Shown piece by piece: positions 17,907-26,219 of a stretch of 64,000 nt of DNA. Position numbers and translations under genes: made by a program. The DNA comes from [Clostridium] citroniae WAL-17108 (lineage in GTDB: Bacteria > Bacillota > Clostridia > Lachnospirales > Lachnospiraceae), in assembly GCF_000233455.1 (NCBI RefSeq), contig NZ_JH376420.1, forward strand, positions 160,582-224,581, in the 5' to 3' direction. Every line of letters starts with the position of its first letter. Position 1 is the stretch's first letter. The notes beneath the pieces were generated by a model. That model did not search any database. It was not told where the DNA came from and saw only the letters and a program-made list of their open reading frames with translations.

Positions 17907-19925
17907 TCAGGGAATATATTGGTTCAGGGCAGCAAACAGACGGTCATAATCAATGGGCTTTGAAACATGGTCATTCATGCCTGCGGACAGGGCCTTCGCC
18001 ATGTCCTCGGCAAACGCATTGGCGGTCAGGGCAATGATGGGAATCTCCTCCGACTGGGGATGGGAACTGTTTCGTATCCGTCTGGCCGCCGTATAGCCGT
18101 CCATCACAGGCATCTGCAGGTCCATCAGGACAGCCTGGTAATAGCCCTCGGCAGACGACTCAAACAGGTCCAGCGCCTCCTGCCCGTTGCAGGCCTCCTC
18201 CACAAGGAATCCGGCTTCGGACAAAATGGTATGCACGATCTCCATGTTCAGTTCATTGTCCTCGGCCACCAGCAGGCGGACGGTCTTTTGGGATACCTTG
18301 CGCAGAAGCCCTGAGACTGCACCATGCCCCGGATCTCCCGCCATGTGTTCCTCCCCATCCAGTTCCATGGAAAGGGTGACCGTAAAACGGCTCCCTCTGT
18401 TTTTCTGGGTCTCCACCTGGATACTGCCGTTCATTGCATTTACGATCCCCTGGGCAATGGACATGCCCAGACCCGTTCCCTGGACAGCGGCGGCACTATC
18501 GTCATTTTCCCGCATAAAAGGGACAAACACGTAATCCCGGAAATCCTCGGACATTCCGATCCCGTTATCCTCCACTATAAACACAAAGGTCCCGGATCCC
18601 GGCGAGCGTTCCGTCACCTCCTTTGCCGTAAGCTCCACCCTTCCGCCTTCCGGGGTATATTTGACTGCATTGGACAGCAGGTTTAACAGTACCTGGCGCA
18701 GCCGTCCGCTGTCCCCTATGAGCCGGTCGTGCATGAGCTGTCCCCCGTCCACTGTCAGGCTTTGCTTTTTCTTTTCCGCCTCTGGACAAATAATGGTTTC
18801 CACCTCACACAGAAGGCGGCGCAGACAGAAAGGGGTCCTGGACAGTTCCATCTTTCCTTTCTCGATCTTAGACATATCCAACACCTCATCGATCAGGTTT
18901 AAAAGATGGCTGCTGGACATGGATATCTTCTTCAGGCAGTCCTTTACACGCCCCGGATCATTCACCTGGGCCAGGGCGATGGAGGTCATACCCACAATGG
19001 CATTCATGGGGGTGCGGATATCGTGGGACATCTGGGCCAGGAAATTGCTTTTTGCCTCATTTGCATACTGGGCCGCCTCATATGCGGCCATCAGGGCATT
19101 CCGTTTCTCCTCCTCCTGTTTCATCTCCATCATCTTTTGGTCGTGGATGTTCATGTTTGCAAAAATCACCTTGGCGACCCGGCTTCCCTCCATCTCAGCA
19201 ACGCTGAAACGTGATCTGACCCACTGGACCCCCTCCGGATACTGCCTTCTGAAGTCAATGTCATATACGGGATGATCTCTGGATAAGGTCATTCGCAGGA
19301 ACTCAGGGCTTCCGGCCCTGCGCATCTTCTCCTGGTCCTCATGGCAAACATGGCCCTGTATAAACTTTTCATAATATAGCTTCAGACTCCCCTTGGGAAA
19401 CTCCCTGGATTTTTCTATCCATGTCTCCTGCCAGATTGCTTCCTCCGTATCGTGGTCCAGGTCAAAAAGATAGATGGAATAATAGCACTGGCACAGATTG
19501 GACAGCACATTGTCACGAAGCCGGGCCTTGTCCTTTAACATGACCGTGTCCGTGATGTTCTGATGATACCCGCGAAGGCACACTCCCCCCTGGTAACTCA
19601 GGTCCCGGACTCCTCCGCACCGCACATAGATACGGCCCAGAACGGGATGCTCCCAGGGATACTGCACCTCAGCCCGCTCATTCCTGATCATCTTTTCCAC
19701 ACCGGACTGTATCATGGGGCAGTATGCCGGATCGATCCGTCCATACCACAGTTCATAACATTCCTCCGGGGACGGCATCTCTTTTAATCCCAGCAGTTCC
19801 AGCATGGCCTTGTCGCTGTACATCCGAGGCGCTCTGTCCTGGTCCATCTCGATCACCCACAGGCCTGTGCGGGCCATGCTCAGAAGCTCCTGCGTATTTT
19901 TTATATCCATAAAATGGTCCTGCAT
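17907..19925 (-). CDS. Cytosolic hybrid histidine kinase / response regulator
   Basis: This is a 672-residue signalling protein with no membrane helix. The first 280 residues contain two PAS-like sensor units. The HisKA box MSHDIRTPMNAI has the phosphoacceptor His near 301. The ATPase domain follows, with NLLSNAVKYTPEGG, VEDNGIGM and GTGLGMSI. The C-terminal receiver holds the phosphoacceptor Asp in AVLMDLQMPVMDGY near residue 590. No output domain or partner is encoded nearby, so the target is unknown. I chose the ATG at 19925, behind GGGGGATG, over a frame start 21 codons upstream. Confidence 0.9.
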   Translation of the reverse strand: MQDHFMDIKNTQELLSMARTGLWVIEMDQDRAPRMYSDKAMLELLGLKEMPSPEECYELWYGRIDPAYCPMIQSGVEKMIRNERAEVQYPWEHPVLGRIYVRCGGVRDLSYQGGVCLRGYHQNITDTVMLKDKARLRDNVLSNLCQCYYSIYLFDLDHDTEEAIWQETWIEKSREFPKGSLKLYYEKFIQGHVCHEDQEKMRRAGSPEFLRMTLSRDHPVYDIDFRRQYPEGVQWVRSRFSVAEMEGSRVAKVIFANMNIHDQKMMEMKQEEEKRNALMAAYEAAQYANEAKSNFLAQMSHDIRTPMNAIVGMTSIALAQVNDPGRVKDCLKKISMSSSHLLNLIDEVLDMSKIEKGKMELSRTPFCLRRLLCEVETIICPEAEKKKQSLTVDGGQLMHDRLIGDSGRLRQVLLNLLSNAVKYTPEGGRVELTAKEVTERSPGSGTFVFIVEDNGIGMSEDFRDYVFVPFMRENDDSAAAVQGTGLGMSIAQGIVNAMNGSIQVETQKNRGSRFTVTLSMELDGEEHMAGDPGHGAVSGLLRKVSQKTVRLLVAEDNELNMEIVHTILSEAGFLVEEACNGQEALDLFESSAEGYYQAVLMDLQMPVMDGYTAARRIRNSSHPQSEEIPIIALTANAFAEDMAKALSAGMNDHVSKPIDYDRLFAALNQYIP

Positions 19926-20028
19926 ATGTACATCCCCCTTTTGCCGGCCGGCGTGTTGATCTTGCCGTTCACAGCGCTCCAGTATCACTTATCCTACAGT
20001 ATTTTCCCTCAGTGGACAATGGCACACA

Positions 20029-21351
20029 TCACTTCACAGCCACGGCCCGTTTTTCAAACCCTTTGAAACGCCACGAGAATACAAAGGCGCGGAAGATCCA
20101 GTCAATGAACATACCGTACCACACTCCCATCACCCCAAGCTTACATATATTCACAAACAAGTATGCAAACCCGATGCGGAACGCCCACATGGAAAACACG
20201 GCTACCGCCATGGTGAATTTCACATCCAGGGACGCTCTCAGGGTATGGGGAATGATAAAGGCCAGGGGCCACAAGATCATGGCTATGCTGTGAGCTGTAA
20301 TCAGTTCCCTGGACAGCCGGGACGCCTGTTCCGAGAGATGGTAGATCCCCACCAGCTGGCCTGAGAACACCACCATGGCGGTACTGAGCACTGCCAGAAT
20401 CCCGTAATTCACCCCCATCAGGGTCTTTGCATAATGCTTTGCCTCCGCCAGCCTTCCGGCACCCACGCACTGGCCCACAATGGTGATCAGCCCCAGCCCG
20501 ATGGCAGTTCCGGGCAGGTACAGGATGGTCACCAGATTGCTGGCAACCGCATAGCTGGCAATGGCAGCCGTGCCCAGGGAGGACACAAGACTTTGGAGGA
20601 AGATTTTCCCAAATTGGAACATACCGCTTTCCAACCCGCCCGGTATGCCGATGGAGAGTATGTTCTTTATCATCCTCACATCCGGCACAAGGAGCTTCAG
20701 GCTGTTAAGGCGGATGGAATTATGACGGTTCTGGATCAGCACCAGCATCATGGCCGCTGCTATGATACGGCTTAACAGGGTGGGATAAGCCACTCCGGCC
20801 ACCCCCATCCCAAGGCCGAACACGCAGACGGCATTGCCCGCAATGTTGATCACATTCATCACAAGGGAGGTCATCATGGATACCTTGGAATTACCCATGG
20901 AGCGGAACAGGGCCGCACAGGCGTTATACAGCCCGATGAAGGGGTAGGAAAGGGCCGTGATCCAGAAATATGTCTGGGCATTGTCCATGACCGAAGTCTC
21001 CACCCTTCCAAAAATAGCGCCCAAGAGATGCCTGTTCCCAAGGATCGCGATCCCTGTCACCACCATGGAAAGGGCCAGGGTCACGGTGACCAGCTGCCCG
21101 GCCGCCTTGCGGGCATCCCTTGGCTGCACCTTGCCCAAATACTGCGCCGAGATCACCGCGCCCCCGGTTGCCAGGGCTCCCATGATCTGTATGATCAGCA
21201 CGCTGATGGAGTCCACCAGTGAAACCCCGGATACGGCGGCCTCGCCAACGGCAGCCACCATGACCACATCCACCATTCCCACCAGCACTGCCATGATCTG
21301 TTCCACGATCAGCGGCGCCAGCAGCTTTATCAGTTGTTTTCTGGAAAACAT
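20029..21351 (-). CDS. MATE-family multidrug/toxin exporter
   Basis: This is a 440-residue polytopic membrane protein with twelve predicted helices in two homologous halves. The N-terminal IVEQIMAVLVGMVDVVMVAAVG and ALATGGAVISAQYLG segments and the second-half IPGGLESGMFQFGKIF are typical of MATE (MatE) antiporters, which export cationic compounds using Na+ or H+ gradients. The cargo cannot be told from sequence. The gene starts 12 bases after the M18 peptidase stop, so the two are probably cotranscribed. Confidence 0.9.
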   Translation of the reverse strand: MFSRKQLIKLLAPLIVEQIMAVLVGMVDVVMVAAVGEAAVSGVSLVDSISVLIIQIMGALATGGAVISAQYLGKVQPRDARKAAGQLVTVTLALSMVVTGIAILGNRHLLGAIFGRVETSVMDNAQTYFWITALSYPFIGLYNACAALFRSMGNSKVSMMTSLVMNVINIAGNAVCVFGLGMGVAGVAYPTLLSRIIAAAMMLVLIQNRHNSIRLNSLKLLVPDVRMIKNILSIGIPGGLESGMFQFGKIFLQSLVSSLGTAAIASYAVASNLVTILYLPGTAIGLGLITIVGQCVGAGRLAEAKHYAKTLMGVNYGILAVLSTAMVVFSGQLVGIYHLSEQASRLSRELITAHSIAMILWPLAFIIPHTLRASLDVKFTMAVAVFSMWAFRIGFAYLFVNICKLGVMGVWYGMFIDWIFRAFVFSWRFKGFEKRAVAVK

Positions 21352-21363
21352 ATCATACCATCC

Positions 21364-22692
21364 TTATATTATCTCATAACTTCCCGACTCACCCGCCCTG
21401 ATACCGGCGGAATAAAAATGCTTAGCCACCTGGACCAGATAGCAGGTATCCTTTATCCCCGCCGTCTCATAGGGTGAGTGCATGGCCAGCTGGGGAAGAC
21501 CGATATCCACGGTGTTAAGCGCTACATGGGCATTGCTGATGTTGCCCAAAGTGGAGCCCCCGGGCATGTCGGAACGGTTGGCAAAGGTCTGGAAGGGCAC
21601 GTCCGCCTCCTGGCAGAGTACCTTAAACATGGCTGCCGAAACAGCATCCGTGGTGTATTTCTGGTTGGCATTGTACTTGATGACGATTCCCTCATTCATA
21701 TAGGGCCGGTTGGTGGGGTCTGCCTTAAGGTCAAGGTTGGGATGGACCGCGTGGGCATTGTCCGCCGATATCATGAAGCTGGATGCCAGGGACATGAGGT
21801 ATTCCTCCTCACTTCTCCCAAGATTTCTGTTGATCCGCTTTAACGTATCCTCCAGGAAAGTGGAATCCGCTCCCTGTTTTGTGCCGCTTCCCACTTCCTC
21901 ATTGTCAAACACGGCGTGGACAGACACATTTTCAGAATTTTCCCCTTCCAAAAAGCCCTTTAGGGATGCAAACGCACACTGCAGGTCGTCCAGGCGGCCG
22001 CAGGAGATAAACTCGCCGTCAGCTCCCCAAATCGTCCCCGGTGTTCTGCTGTAAAGGAACAGGTCATGGCCCAGGACATCCTCCTCCCTGACCCCGGCGC
22101 TCTCAGCCACGGTTTTCATAAAAGTCCCCTTGGCAGAGGCATCTCCGTACAGAGGCAGCATATCCACCTGGGGGTTGTATTTATAGCCGTCATTGACCTC
22201 CCTGTTAAAATGGATGGCCAGATTGGGGATCATCAGCAGGTCCCGGTCCACCTTCACCAGCTTTGTCACCAGGCGTTTTCCCTCCCTGACAACCAGGCGG
22301 CCCGCCACGGAAAGGGGCCTGTCCATCCAGGGCGCGCACAGCATTCCGCCGTATTTTTCCACGTTCAGTTTGATATAGTGCCCTCCTGCCTCCATCTCGG
22401 GATTCTCCTTGATCTTAAAGGAAGGTGAGTCACTGTGGCTTGCGATCAGATGAAATCCGTTAAATGCTCCCAAAGGTATCTTAAATGACAGAATGGAGGA
22501 CTGGTTCCTTGTTACAAAATAGGAACCGCCCCGGCGAAGTTCCCATGCCTCCCCTTCATGGAGCTGGGTAAACCCGGCTTCACAGAGCAGTCTGCCTATA
22601 TTCTCCACTGCATGAAAACTGGTGGGGCTGTCTTCCAGGAAACGGATCAGTCCCTCCGCTGTCTTCCTGCAGTCGTTTCTATCTAATGTCAT
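21364..22692 (-). CDS. M18-family aspartyl aminopeptidase-like protein
   Basis: This is a 442-residue cytosolic metallopeptidase. The zinc-binding motifs are SHSDSPSFK near residue 83, DNEEVGSGTKQGAD near 265 and the C-terminal AMHSPYETAGIKD. These match the M18 family, whose members remove N-terminal acidic residues from peptides. An AAAGGAGAATAAGAC site precedes the ATG. The downstream MATE gene is 12 bases away. The physiological role is probably peptide turnover, which cannot be narrowed further. Confidence 0.93.
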   Translation of the reverse strand: MTLDRNDCRKTAEGLIRFLEDSPTSFHAVENIGRLLCEAGFTQLHEGEAWELRRGGSYFVTRNQSSILSFKIPLGAFNGFHLIASHSDSPSFKIKENPEMEAGGHYIKLNVEKYGGMLCAPWMDRPLSVAGRLVVREGKRLVTKLVKVDRDLLMIPNLAIHFNREVNDGYKYNPQVDMLPLYGDASAKGTFMKTVAESAGVREEDVLGHDLFLYSRTPGTIWGADGEFISCGRLDDLQCAFASLKGFLEGENSENVSVHAVFDNEEVGSGTKQGADSTFLEDTLKRINRNLGRSEEEYLMSLASSFMISADNAHAVHPNLDLKADPTNRPYMNEGIVIKYNANQKYTTDAVSAAMFKVLCQEADVPFQTFANRSDMPGGSTLGNISNAHVALNTVDIGLPQLAMHSPYETAGIKDTCYLVQVAKHFYSAGIRAGESGSYEII

Positions 22693-22781
22693 GTCTTATT
22701 CTCCTTTGATTCCTTTTGGTTTCATACCTAAATACTGTACCACAAAGCCCGCGCTCAGGCAATAGGCCAGATAACGGGCGA

Positions 22782-24191
22782 TCAGGCTTTTTTCTCCCTC
22801 TCAGCCATCCACGGCAGGATAAAGCCCAATCCCACCAGCACAAAGGGCGTGATGATGTTGAGTACCAGCTGGAAGGGATCTTCGGAATAAATACCTGTGA
22901 TACATGCAAATGCGGTAAAAACAAAACACCAGGTTCCCACCAGGATTCCCGGAATCCTCCCCTTCAGGAAGCGATACTCGGCCTGAAACTTGTCCCCTGC
23001 CTTTTTTAACGCGATATATGCTACAAACACCCAGAGATAGCGAAGGGGCATGCAGACGGAATTGACCTTCACCAGCCAGCGCACCAGCACGTCCACATTC
23101 TTGATCCCAAAGGCAGGCACAACGATCAGTACACACACAATGAGCAGAACCAGCCTGTGGCCGTTTACATAGGTGCCGTGTTCATTTTTCTCAAACATCC
23201 TGCTTGGTATGAACCGGGAGTCAGCGCTGTCCAAAAGCATGCGCAGCGGCGCGTCCACGGACAATACCATGACGGAGAACTGACCGATGAGATTGGTCAG
23301 GGCATATACTACCACAAAGAAATTGCCCATATGATAGTATTCTCCCAATTTCTGGAACGCATAATAAGCTCCGTTGGTCATCAGATCACCAGGAATATGG
23401 TTGGAGTCAAACATCATGCCCAGGGCAATGGTTCCCAGGATGGCGGTCACAGCCACCATAAGAGCCAGGGCAACCATTCCCTTGGAAAAGTCCCTGGCAG
23501 GGTCCTTCATCTTATTTACATAGGGAGATATCTTCTCACAGCCGCCCACTGCAAATACCAAAATCGAGAGCCCCATAAAGAAACTCATATCAAAGGTAGG
23601 CATAAAGGTCCGCACCGACCATTCAATGGGCACAAAGGCGCCGGTGGTCAGGGCCGGCGCCGCCACCATCATTACAATAAACAGCATGGACATAATGAAC
23701 ATGGCTGATCCGGCCAGAGTGGACAAACGCTTGAGCACGCTCATTCCCTTGCTGGACAGATACATTGCAAACAGGAAGATCACCAGACAGATCAGCTGCA
23801 TCACCGTGGTATTCATGCCGCTGGCCCTCTTGTCCTGGAACAAGGCCCAGCTGGCCGCGATCACCGTGGAATTAGGCTTTTGTGAGATATAGGGCATATG
23901 CACTACCCAATAGGTCCATCCCGCATAATAGGCCATCCTAGGACCGATGGTCTCATGGATCCAGGAGCTGACACCGCCTCCCGCATGTTTGAAGGTGGAT
24001 CCCAGCTCTCCCACCATCAGGGCATAGGGCACAAAGTAGATCGCAAATATCAGGATCCAGGACACGATCGCCTTCAGCCCGCCATACTCTGAAAATCCGT
24101 TGATCACATTTCCAAATCCCCACACTGTGGAAAATGCCATAAAAGCAAGGGTATGCCATAGTATCTTTCTGTCATCCTTATGCTGCTTCAT
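22782..24191 (-). CDS. APC-family amino acid permease (YjeM/GadC-like)
   Basis: This is a 469-residue transporter with about twelve membrane helices. The start segment VWGFGNVINGFSEYGG, and HAGGGVSSWIHETIG further on, resemble the glutamate/GABA-antiporter branch of the APC superfamily, to which E. coli YjeM and GadC belong. No amino acid decarboxylase gene is adjacent, so an antiport partner is not indicated. I chose the ATG behind AAGGAGAAAGAC, 37 codons inside the longest frame. It is divergent from the DUF6774 gene; the shared intergenic region holds a perfect 10-bp inverted repeat. Confidence 0.87.
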   Translation of the reverse strand: MKQHKDDRKILWHTLAFMAFSTVWGFGNVINGFSEYGGLKAIVSWILIFAIYFVPYALMVGELGSTFKHAGGGVSSWIHETIGPRMAYYAGWTYWVVHMPYISQKPNSTVIAASWALFQDKRASGMNTTVMQLICLVIFLFAMYLSSKGMSVLKRLSTLAGSAMFIMSMLFIVMMVAAPALTTGAFVPIEWSVRTFMPTFDMSFFMGLSILVFAVGGCEKISPYVNKMKDPARDFSKGMVALALMVAVTAILGTIALGMMFDSNHIPGDLMTNGAYYAFQKLGEYYHMGNFFVVVYALTNLIGQFSVMVLSVDAPLRMLLDSADSRFIPSRMFEKNEHGTYVNGHRLVLLIVCVLIVVPAFGIKNVDVLVRWLVKVNSVCMPLRYLWVFVAYIALKKAGDKFQAEYRFLKGRIPGILVGTWCFVFTAFACITGIYSEDPFQLVLNIITPFVLVGLGFILPWMAEREKKA

Positions 24192-24340
24192 TTTTGTCTT
24201 TCTCCTTATCTGTACCTGTTTTTCCAGGAATTTATCTTCATGGAGAAATATTCTTCCCCGAACAGCAAAAAGACATGCACTTTTTATTCTCTCTCCCCGC
24301 AATTAGCGCTGTTATTATCCAATATTCTAAATACTCTCCC

Positions 24341-24365
24341 CACCTCATATGATGATATGAGGTGA
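24341..24365. promoter_or_regulatory. Perfect stem-loop covering the RBS of the DUF6774 gene
   Basis: CACCTCATAT (24341-24350) and ATATGAGGTG (24355-24364) form a perfect 10-bp stem around a GATG loop. The right arm contains the Shine-Dalgarno AGGTGA (24360-24365) of the plus-strand gene starting at 24371. In RNA this would mask the ribosome binding site; as DNA it could be an operator in the divergent intergenic region. Confidence 0.6.
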
Positions 24366-24370
24366 ATCAG

Positions 24371-24661
24371 ATGCAATCATGTGAATTAGTAATGTCCATA
24401 TCAGCCCTTGCCTGCTGTATCGCCGAAGGAAGATCGCCTGAGGAAATTGCCCTTATCAGTTCCATTTACTCGCAGCTGGGTGATACGCTCAATACGATCG
24501 CCGCCCACCAGGCGTTATGCCAGCCCTGTGACTCAGAAAAAAAGGAGGATTCGGGGAAATCCGGCAGCTCAGGACAGTCCGGCAGTTCTGGACAGACCAA
24601 CCGTTCTGGGCAGGACGGCAGTTCTGGGCAGGCCAAACGTTCCGATAAACAACAGATATAA
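24371..24661 (+). CDS. Small DUF6774-type protein with Ser-Gly-Gln repeat tail
   Basis: This is a 96-residue protein of unknown function. The N-terminal half (MQSCELVMSISALACCIAEG, then EEIALISSIYSQLGDTL) is a compact helical unit with paired cysteines that I associate from memory with DUF6774. The C-terminal third is a low-complexity SGSSGQ-type hexapeptide repeat encoded by a tandem 18-bp repeat (24560-24631). The ATG at 24371 is preferred to an upstream GTG because AGGTGA lies at the right distance, though that site is inside a hairpin. It is isolated and convergent with murF across a shared terminator. Confidence 0.7.
   Translation: MQSCELVMSISALACCIAEGRSPEEIALISSIYSQLGDTLNTIAAHQALCQPCDSEKKEDSGKSGSSGQSGSSGQTNRSGQDGSSGQAKRSDKQQI
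24560..24640 (+). repeat. Four-copy 18-bp tandem repeat inside the DUF6774 gene
   Basis: Units run 24560-24577, 24578-24595, 24596-24613 and 24614-24631, with a degenerate fifth. The consensus core is GGCAGTTCTGGACAG. The unit length is a multiple of three, giving the hexapeptides SGSSGQ (twice), TNRSGQ and DGSSGQ. Confidence 0.85.
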
Positions 24662-24735
24662 AAAAAGCAGTACGAAAACCATGGCATAAGGATCCTGTCA
24701 TCCATTCCTGCATGGTTTTCTGTACTGTCTTTCTT
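24662..24735. terminator. Bidirectional terminator between the DUF6774 gene and murF
   Basis: A 16-base arm at 24668-24683 pairs with 24711-24727 (one bulged base). A TCTTTCTTATATT run follows on the plus strand, and an A-run at 24661-24666 gives a U-run on the minus strand. It can serve both the small plus-strand gene and the end of the ftsK-fhs-murE-murF group. Confidence 0.75.
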
Positions 24736-24768
24736 ATATTGTAACTGTTCCGTCCCGAAACTGTTACC

Positions 24769-26217
24769 TTATATTTTATTTAGGGCGGCCTGTTCCTTTA
24801 AGTGTTTCACTGCCAGGGACAGCTTCATGCTGTTGGACCCCTTGAACAGCACACAGTCCTCCGGCTTCAGGTGTTCATCCAGCCAATGCTCCACTTCTCC
24901 CAGCTCCCTTAAAGATACTTGGGGAATTCCGGGCGCCAGAGCAGCCAGCTCATCTCCTATCTCAGCAGCCAGTTCCCCCAGCAGAACCACCTGATCCACG
25001 GGATGAACGGCGATATATGCGCCGATCTCTCGGTGGAACCTGGGGGCATCCGCTCCCAGTTCCTTCATATCCGCCAGTACAGCGATCTTCCTTCCCTCTC
25101 CCGCCACGGAGCAGAGCACTTCCAGGCCCGCCTTCATGGATACAGGGCTTGCATTATAGCTGTCATCGATCACCGTCACACGGTCCAGCGTGAAGATCTG
25201 CTGTCTTCCCTTATATCCTTCAAACTCCTCCAGCTTTTCAGCCGCCGCTTTCATGGGAACACCGTATGTTCCGGCAACGGCCAGGGCTGCCAGGGCGTTG
25301 CTGACCATATGGCTGCCCATGACGCGCAGGCGGACTGCAACGCGCTCATTGCCATGGACTGCCGTAAACACAGGATACCCCTGTTCCAGGTGAAGGTCCT
25401 CCCCCCTGTAATGGCAGCCCTCAGACAATCCGTAAAGGATCTTCCTTCTGCCGTTCTCAGGAACCACATCCCTAAGCAGCCCGTCATCCCCGTTAAGCAC
25501 AAGCAGGCCGTCAGCTGCCATATTGTCCTGGATGTGGAGTTTTTCTTCCAGGATATTCTGCTGGGATCCCAGCTGTTCAATGTGGGTCACACCTATGTTG
25601 GTCATCACAGCGCAGTTCACCTGAGCCACTCTGGCAATCCTTGTCATCTCTCCCGGCTCACTCATGCCCAGTTCAATGACTCCGATCTGGGCCTCCTGCG
25701 GAATCTCGGCAATGGTAATGGGTACACCCACCTGGCTGTTACTGTTGCCCGGTGTCTTATACACGCAAAATCCAGCACTGAGGGCAACAGCGATCATCTC
25801 CCTGGTCGTGGTCTTCCCCACGCTTCCTGTGATCCCCACCAGGGGAAGGGTCCTGCCTGCCCTGCAGTACGCCCCAAAATCCTGAAGGGCTTTTCTGGTA
25901 TCCTCCACCTGGATCCAGGCGGCCGCTAGGGCGCGTTCCCGTCTGGCAGAGTCATCCCCCGACTGAGCCTTAACAGTCTCCTGCACATCCTCCGGGGAGT
26001 GATGGCGGCTGGTAAATACGGCTGATGCCCCATTTCCAAGGGCCTGGCATATGAAATCATGGGCGTCCACATTTTCCCCTATGATGGGCACAAAAAGGTC
26101 GCCGCCCTCCATTTTCCTGGAATCAAGGCTGATATGCCCGATGAGTATCTCACCCTCTCCCCATAAAAGTCTGCCTCCCACGGCCTGTGTCAGTTCCGCT
26201 GCTGTTATCTCTTTCAT
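24769..26217 (-). CDS. murF: UDP-MurNAc-tripeptide--D-Ala-D-Ala ligase
   Basis: MurF adds D-Ala-D-Ala to the cell-wall precursor in the cytosol. The 482-residue protein has the three Mur-ligase domains. The P-loop GSVGKTTTREMI is near residue 131, NIGVTHIEQLGS near 212 and the C-terminal VIDDSYNASPVSM near 350. The length is normal. It starts two bases after murE, so murE and murF are one translational group. Confidence 0.97.
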   Translation of the reverse strand: MKEITAAELTQAVGGRLLWGEGEILIGHISLDSRKMEGGDLFVPIIGENVDAHDFICQALGNGASAVFTSRHHSPEDVQETVKAQSGDDSARRERALAAAWIQVEDTRKALQDFGAYCRAGRTLPLVGITGSVGKTTTREMIAVALSAGFCVYKTPGNSNSQVGVPITIAEIPQEAQIGVIELGMSEPGEMTRIARVAQVNCAVMTNIGVTHIEQLGSQQNILEEKLHIQDNMAADGLLVLNGDDGLLRDVVPENGRRKILYGLSEGCHYRGEDLHLEQGYPVFTAVHGNERVAVRLRVMGSHMVSNALAALAVAGTYGVPMKAAAEKLEEFEGYKGRQQIFTLDRVTVIDDSYNASPVSMKAGLEVLCSVAGEGRKIAVLADMKELGADAPRFHREIGAYIAVHPVDQVVLLGELAAEIGDELAALAPGIPQVSLRELGEVEHWLDEHLKPEDCVLFKGSNSMKLSLAVKHLKEQAALNKI

Positions 26218-26219
26218 CT

